A stretch of 64,000 nt of DNA from Atriophallophorus winterbourni (lineage: Eukaryota; Platyhelminthes; Trematoda; Plagiorchiida; Microphallidae): positions 46,048 to 110,047 of the forward strand of contig JACCGJ010001511.1 of the NCBI GenBank assembly GCA_013407085.1, read 5' to 3'. Made by a program: the position numbers and the translations under genes. Of the stretch, positions 58,441 through 64,000 are shown one piece after another (position 1 is the stretch's first letter; each line of letters starts with the position of its first letter). Under the pieces are notes generated by a model. It made no database searches and was not told the origin of the DNA. It was given only the letters and a program-made list of their open reading frames with translations.

Positions 58441-60100
58441 GTAAATGCTCACGTGCTTGAATTTGTGTGTAGTTTTCAATCAAAATGTTTGTTATCAATT
58501 ATCAAGCGTCGGTTTTCTGAAGGTTTATTTCGTGAACTTGATATGTTTGATGCCATCAGATTCAGGACATTTGAGATAAATCTGGCTTGTAGGCATACGA
58601 ACTGATTCCTCAAAGCCGCTTTAGTACTCCGAATACGTTTATTTACCGTCCAGGGGTGTCTAGCACGTGTTACCAAAGTCCTTTGTTTGTAAGCTAAAAA
58701 TTAAACAACTACTCTGCATTGCGATTCCCCGAATCAAATTGCGCTGTATGCAATCTACTCTTTCATTACGCTTACGACTCCTCAGCTTCTATGCATGTCG
58801 GTGCATTGATGCAACAACTTGCTTTGTATGTCCTCATATTGGTCCACACTTATTTAACCGGAAACCGTCACTTGAAAGCTCATGATGTTTTTTAATTGTA
58901 CGTTTCGTGGGGATTGTCGGTGTACCGAGTGGAGATTCCAGCTGTTGCCGTTGTTGACCCATGCGCATTTCAAGTGAAGCCGTATGTGCATAGAAACACT
59001 CAACGTATTTCATAATCTCAGCCTTTACTGCGACCTATCCCTGCTCATAGTACCCGAGCGATTTACAACCAGTAGATCATCTTGAAGGAATAAAATCACA
59101 TCTACCAATTATTCTACTCTTCGTGGGTCATTAAGTAAGCCTCTTCGATTTCTTTGCTTAAAATGGTAATTAAATTATTATTTTTGCGTGAAATGGTCCA
59201 AACTATGCTACAATATTTCCATATAAGTCTTTTGTAGCCATCGACAATTTGGTCTATTTCATGCGCTTTTCGCCTGGCGGCTGCAAATATGATAGAGCTG
59301 TTTGTGGAAACAATAGTAGAAAGAGAATAATAGCGACATACGCATTAAAGCTAGTTATTTCAGAGTAGATGGAGAACGCAAACCTATGAAGACAGTTCGG
59401 CGATTAAAAGGATACCGAACTTTTCCAAGGCCACTATGTCTTGTGAACTATTCAATCCTGCGACGAATTTCAGGAATAAACCTTGAGAACATGTCCGATG
59501 TGTCGACCTGTTGCTCAGAAAATTACGTCGTTGGGGACAAACGTCATGTAACACGCAGATGTCTTTTTGTGTAAATATTTCCTGGTCTCTTTAGATTACT
59601 TATTTGTAATCAGTTTGTGAGATTCTTGCCTACGCGACACAGCGAATCAGAGCCTGAATGAATCCGGCATATTATTAAGAGAAGAACCGGTTAAAAAATT
59701 AGAAAAACGAACTTTTCAACATCATATTTGATGCCAATTGTAAATTCGGTACGTTCAATTAAGAAAGCGAATGCGAATCAGTTTATTGACTATTACTTAG
59801 AAGCCGGGGTCACATTCTCGCTATCTATCATGTTCAATTCTTGTTTGTACAAAGCGTAAATACTAAATCAGTTACAAGTGTTGAAACTAAAGGTTCACTA
59901 AGTTTAGTGTTTTCTTCAACTAAATTTCCACTTTTCTTACACTTCTGGAAATGCCAGTTTATGGAAATGCCCGCATTCTCTTCCCGGTACACGGATCCGC
60001 CTGCTTCTTCCAGGATGAAAACTAATTATTGTAGATGTTATCTTTTAATTGGCTGTTCCATCCACCAATCAGCTTCATTGTGCACGTATTGACCCTACAG
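58441..60100 (+). other. PKC intron 6
   Basis: A 1,660-nt intron with gtaaat...cctacag borders. No element or nested gene recognised. Confidence 0.7.
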
Positions 60101-60253
60101 CACTTATCCACGGAACAAGCAAGACTCAATGAGGCTAAACATGCCGAAGGGACTGCTGCCGGCGATCATCAAACCCGTCAATATAAACAAGATCTTCCTC
60201 GAGTTAGCGATTTCAACTTTCTCGTTGTACTCGGTCGTGGAAGCTTCGGTAAA
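60101..60253 (+). CDS. Conventional PKC coding exon 7: hinge and kinase glycine loop
   Basis: Phase-0 exon of 51 codons (residues 302-352). HLSTEQARLNEAKHAEG and the following polar stretch form the V3 hinge. VSDFNFLVVLGRGSFGK is the start of the protein kinase domain with the ATP-binding GxGxxGK-type loop (G-R-G-S-F-G-K). It ends at a gtgagt donor. The invariant Lys, the catalytic loop and the C-tail must lie in exons beyond 64000; none is visible in 60254-64000. Confidence 0.93.
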
Positions 60254-60689
60254 GTGAGTTTGCACAATTCCCTCTTTTCCCGCCAATATTTTCAAAACCG
60301 TATTGCTTTTAAGAGAACCGTAGCAAAACACAGAGTGAACATATACTTTTGGGCAGAACATTGCATCTGCAAATTAATGGGCTGTCCGCTTGCTTGTCTG
60401 CAAGTTAACCCCAGGGTATTTTATGTGGCAGTTTGATAATTATCATTCAAACATTTCGATAATTATCCCCTTTGTCACGTTGAGGTTCAATTGTTTTTTC
60501 GATCGACATGTTTTCTTACTGGCGCGAATTGAAAAAAATCATAGTCGACGGTCGCTGTCACTTGGGTTTAGTTATTTGACCCAAATTGCTCGAGTTGCAC
60601 TGAGTTGGGGCAATTGTGACTTTGACGAGTCATCTCTGTACACATGTTTGAAATGGGCGTAAAATTAACTCCTCACCATACCTAAGTAG

Positions 60690-60925
60690 AACATGGTATG
60701 GAAGCACAAGCCTGATCCAGTCAAAGTGCCGCACAGACAGAGACTGCACGTGGGCTAAGATACTGTCAGGTTGTCCAGGCCTAGAGCGATATGAGGGGGA
60801 AATAGAAATGGTAGTGAGACTCCAGCGTGTTTCAGCATGCAGCTCATTACCGTTGGCCAATCAATTTAGCACGTTGTTAGCCGCACAGCACAGAAATGCT
60901 GCACGATTGCGCATCTGTGCACGGG
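60690..60925 (+). repeat. Dispersed repeat sharing a LINE-tail block, copy 2
   Basis: GCACGTGGGCTAAGATACTG, TACCGTTGGCCAATCAATTT, AGCACGTTGTTAGC and GCACGATTGCGCATCTGTGC match 37258-37425 in order and orientation. It is joined directly to an RTE-like fragment at about 60925. Confidence 0.6.
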
Positions 60926-61080
60926 AAGGGTCTATTCAAAATGCTTGATCTGATAGGCTGCCCCCCCAAGACTGCTCAAACTCTTGTTTCTTTCCACTTA
61001 ATTCCTCACCATTCGAAAGACTTTTTACCCTGCGACGCAAGGCAGACGTATATGCACCGCAATTGTGGTGTATCTAGTTT
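60925..61080 (+). pseudogene. RTE-like RT fragment, third locus
   Basis: Reads KMLDLIGCPPKTAQTLVSFH, matching QMLDLVGLPQDCSNSLFRS of the element at 3255-3320. Only about 150 bp of similarity remains. It lies in PKC intron 7, sense orientation. Confidence 0.55.
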
Positions 61081-61384
61081 GATATCGTGAGTTAAACGTT
61101 TTGAATACGACCACTTTCTGTTCTATAGACATGACCCAGCCAGCATAGATGTCACTTTCATTTTTTGTTGACCAGCCTAATAGTGTTCCGTTGTATTTAT
61201 TCTTCCGCTTATCCGATTTATGCCCGAAATGCGTTCGATGCCTCGTAACATGCAATAATTTGGCTTCTGGTATCGTCGCGTATGTGGTTCAAATTTCACT
61301 GTCATTTAATACGTACGTGCAATATACTATTATTTAATCTTCATAGTCAGCTAAACAGCTTATTTTAGGCTGTGGATGTCAAGT

Positions 61385-61578
61385 CGTGTAAACAACACTG
61401 GGTTTAAAGTTACATTTGAATGCCAGTGTTGTATAGGGTGCGTACAACGAACCACGATGTTCAAACACTGAATCACATAGTGATTCGTAGTCAAGCACTC
61501 AAGGTGCTTATGGATGACTATAGTGATGTGTTGCTCACATCTCCCGAAATTACACTCGGGGGTGTGTGAGCAACCCAA
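61385..61578 (-). repeat. Hairpin-rich dispersed repeat, copy 4 (inverted)
   Basis: The complement of 55195-55370: GTACAACGAACCACGATGTT, AATCACATAGTGATTCGTAG, GATGTGTTGCTCACATC and GGGTGTGTGAGCAACC. The long hairpin is kept with compensating flanks, while the 17-nt palindrome has one mismatch. Confidence 0.7.
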
Positions 61579-61929
61579 GACTGGGTTCAGTTTGCCGATC
61601 TACCTAACACGACGTGTATTCACGTTACTCTGAAGCAAAAGAAAGCGGACATGGTATTTCCCCACCAATGTCTGCATTCGGGAACATGTATGACTAGGTC
61701 TGAAGGTTATCTGAGAATTATCAAGCAAAAAGTTAATCTTGATTAATTTACATTGCATTCGTGCTGAGTGCCAGGAGTGTGGAAGGAAATTTTTTGCCAC
61801 ATCCACTAGAATACTAGTCCAAAAAATTTAAATCACGCTTCTGTCGACGAGAACTGCGCGACCCAACTCTCTACCATGTGTGCTTTCAGCATCGATCGCG
61901 TTACCCGAGCAGAACTGGTTTGGTGTCCT

Positions 61930-62316
61930 TCTCGATGCCATGCCGGATTTGCTTTACTGAGCTAGGCCGTAAAATCTTTTTGTATTCTCCGGCAATATGA
62001 GTTTGGATCTACCAGGGAGCCAGTATGTATAATCGACTCCGGGAACATTAATCGGTTTGGATCCATGCCCAGGTATGCGAACCTCAGAGAGATATGCAAA
62101 ATTTACCCGGCCATTTAGTAAATAACGCATCGTAATGGCCTGACCACCCACATCCACCAGTGTCCTTACCTTCCAACATTCTACATAGAATTCTTTGCTT
62201 ATGTTTATGGCCCCAGCTTGCTTACTTTTCACCCAAATTGCTGGGAAAGCCAAGGGTGCATCGCGTCTCGGGAACGCCGTAGGACAGAACTGAGGACTAT
62301 TTAGAGACATTTTCAT
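61930..62316 (-). pseudogene. RTE-like endonuclease N-terminal fragment
   Basis: A 120-codon minus-strand frame has CWKVRTLVDVGGQAI, RVNFAYLSEVRIPGHGSKPI and a VPGVDYTYWLPGRSK block. This is the (N)VRTL...LSEVR pattern of RTE apurinic-like endonucleases. The catalytic Asn is replaced (WKVRT instead of WNVRT). Only the first part of the domain is present. Confidence 0.7.
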
Positions 62317-62319
62317 AAA

Positions 62320-63440
62320 GTCTCTTGGGAATGATTTACAAGCGCTATCCCATCACCACTTGGCGTTTGTTCGAATACATTTCTTTAGCCTTTTCACAAC
62401 CAAGGCAGCAGAGAGCTAGTAGATAGAAAGCGCTGTGTCAGTGTGTGATGGAAAATTTACGGGTTCGTGCGTTTCTATGCACCTGGTCAAATCCGTATAT
62501 CTTGATGTTGATCAGTTAAAAAAAACAAGACGAGCAATAAATTTAGCCTGCCTTGAGCAGGGGATCGTTGATAATTACTGTGTAAAATGAGATAAGATGA
62601 CGTAATGGTTTCAGGTTTCAAATAGACGGCGTTGCATGTTTCAATCGCGTTTACAAACACTGTCATTTTCTAAAGTGAGATCTGGGAATGTTTCAGGAAG
62701 AGCTATTTGATGCATTGTATTTTGAGCCTAGAAAATCTTTATCGAGAGAATTTGCTTACATCCTTCACGTGCACACATGAATCGGTTGTATAGATGGATA
62801 CGATGCTTACAACATCAACTATAAATATGGATTTTCTCTGCCACTAAATGTGTAAGCATCCTACGGGCATCGTATTTTAAATTGCTTCCAACTCCGATCT
62901 CTTACATGCATTGCAACATAGTTTTAGAAGTGTTCTTACTGTTTTAGCTGGCAAGCTGCTGAATAATAATAAATAATTTACCTACTAAAATAAATTTTTG
63001 TGTCGGCTGTCTATGACGAGACGGTATACATACATGTGCTTTCGATTCACGAAAAATCTGTAAAATCCATGCAAAATGGTGATAACATCATTCAAACATT
63101 CTCTTTATCTTTTTTATTTAAAATTCTGATTCCCGAACTATTGCCTCATTGAACATTGACATTTTGAAATTTCATAATTTCCGCAAGATTAATTAGTTTC
63201 AGCGAGACCGTTTGCCTTAATACAGTCGGGGTTTTCCGTAGTGCCTTGCAGTCGAATCATTTGTTCTAATCAATTGGGTGACATGGCATCGGCAAACGGT
63301 CATGTGATATCGATCTGAAAATCTCCGCATCGACCGCTTCATATTAGGATCCATGAGAAGCAAAAGATATTCCATGAATAATTGTCCGAATTATCGTGGC
63401 GATCACAGTCATGCGATGATAACAATGGTTTTGAGATGAA
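62320..63440. other. PKC intron 7 continuation, no gene recognised
   Basis: No further kinase exon, no repeat match within the window and no convincing frame. Confidence 0.5.
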
Positions 63441-63445
63441 GATAC

Positions 63446-63503
63446 GTGATCTAAACCTCACACAATTATCGATCGGTCGATCGTTGTGCGAGGTTTAGAT
63501 CAC
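63446..63503. repeat. 58-bp near-perfect palindrome
   Basis: GTGATCTAAACCTC (63446-63459) is the exact complement of GAGGTTTAGATCAC (63490-63503). The interior continues with CACAA/TTGTG and CGATCG/CGATCG pairing. The whole forms a hairpin with very few mismatches. It is not related to the other palindromic families seen here. Confidence 0.8.
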
Positions 63504-63834
63504 TTAAATCGACACACTTCGCACTTTTTGTGTGTACAGTCTTATTACCATTCACCAATCTCTCATTCCATTATTTTCATCTATACGTTACAAAGAAATT
63601 GCTTTCAAGTGGGACAATCGCAATACAATTCGTTCGAAGCATTGGCAAACAGTTTTCTTGGTCAAAGTCTCATCCTGTGTGTGAAAAACTCACCGCGAGT
63701 GTTGTGTAGAATTGTGTTGTTGGCCCTCTCCCTCAATGTTGACCATGGATATACATCACAATGCGCATAATGTATGTTCTACAGCTTTTTGAATGACTAC
63801 ACAGTCCGATTAGGGAGGAAAAATCTCTCCGGCA

Positions 63835-63990
63835 GCGCTTGCAACGATAGTTAGAACTCGGTTTCAGGGCGTCAGTTGAACGCTGGGGACGTGATCTGCA
63901 TTCAGCAGCTAAGAGCAGTATCTGCTTCTCCCCAGATTGCAGACGACGCTTTACACAATGCCTCCAATGTGAGTGGTCAGAAGCAAGTTA
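63835..63990 (-). pseudogene. RTE-like 3' fragment, minus strand
   Basis: The complement of GAGAAGCAGATACTGCTCTT, AGCTGCTGAATGCAGATCAC and CAGCGTTCAACTGACG matches the C-terminal end at 4268-4330 and 56078-56140. It runs to the window edge. Confidence 0.6.
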
Positions 63991-64000
63991 TTCCCAACTC

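Noticed and set aside
61954..62316. Host gene with VRTLVDVGG and LSEVRIPG segments
   Set aside because: The pattern is that of an RTE endonuclease. Similar proteins are often mis-annotated as craniofacial development protein 2.
60254..64000. Next PKC kinase exon
   Set aside because: Scanned for the segment after the glycine loop (AE..., YAIK) and found none, so the exon must lie beyond the window.

Overview
This is a eukaryotic, intron-containing and repeat-dense window. It most likely comes from a digenean trematode (flatworm). The evidence is a Ty3/Gypsy element of the CsRn1 type (CHCC gag motif and a Trp-tRNA-like primer site, both first described in Clonorchis), many degenerate RTE-like and CR1/Jockey-like LINE copies, and a conventional PKC gene that mixes two 39-nt introns with introns of up to 8.8 kb. 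The genus cannot be fixed from the sequence. No bacterial genes, CRISPR arrays or rRNA genes are visible.

Two host genes are supported. (1) On the minus strand, two exons (10334-10586 and 1469-1688) join in frame to give the N-terminus of a PPP1R16/MYPT3/TIMAP-like protein phosphatase 1 targeting subunit. It has a basic helix, a variant PP1-docking motif and ankyrin repeats; the remainder probably lies left of the window. (2) On the plus strand, seven exons between 38234 and 60253 encode the first 352 residues of a conventional protein kinase C: pseudosubstrate, C1A, C1B, Ca2+-binding C2, linker, and the kinase domain as far as its glycine loop. The catalytic remainder lies right of the window.

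Nearly everything else is mobile-element debris. 1.9-9.9 kb (intron of the PP1-subunit gene) holds a dead RTE-like LINE, a Gypsy integrase fragment and a histone H2B pseudogene. 10.75-14.48 kb is a CsRn1-like Gypsy element with a 5' LTR, gag, PR, RT, RNase H and a truncated integrase. 14.5-26 kb is a nest of minus-strand LINEs, including a nearly full-length one (20.0-24.6 kb) with a PHD-finger ORF1 and an intact endonuclease ORF. 26-34.5 kb holds further LINE fragments, two foldback elements and a 1-kb pogo-like DNA element with perfect terminal inverted repeats. The PKC introns carry small palindromic repeats, a tRNA-derived SINE candidate, several RTE pieces, and a duplicated 480-bp block around an assembly gap that looks like an occupied and an empty allele of one RTE insertion joined in tandem.

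The two host genes are not obviously linked in function beyond both being phosphorylation regulators. No operon-like or novel defence-type system was found. The most interesting signals are the palindromic repeat families, the DNA-binding-only pogo element, the possible heterozygous RTE insertion and the head-to-head LTR/PP1-subunit arrangement.
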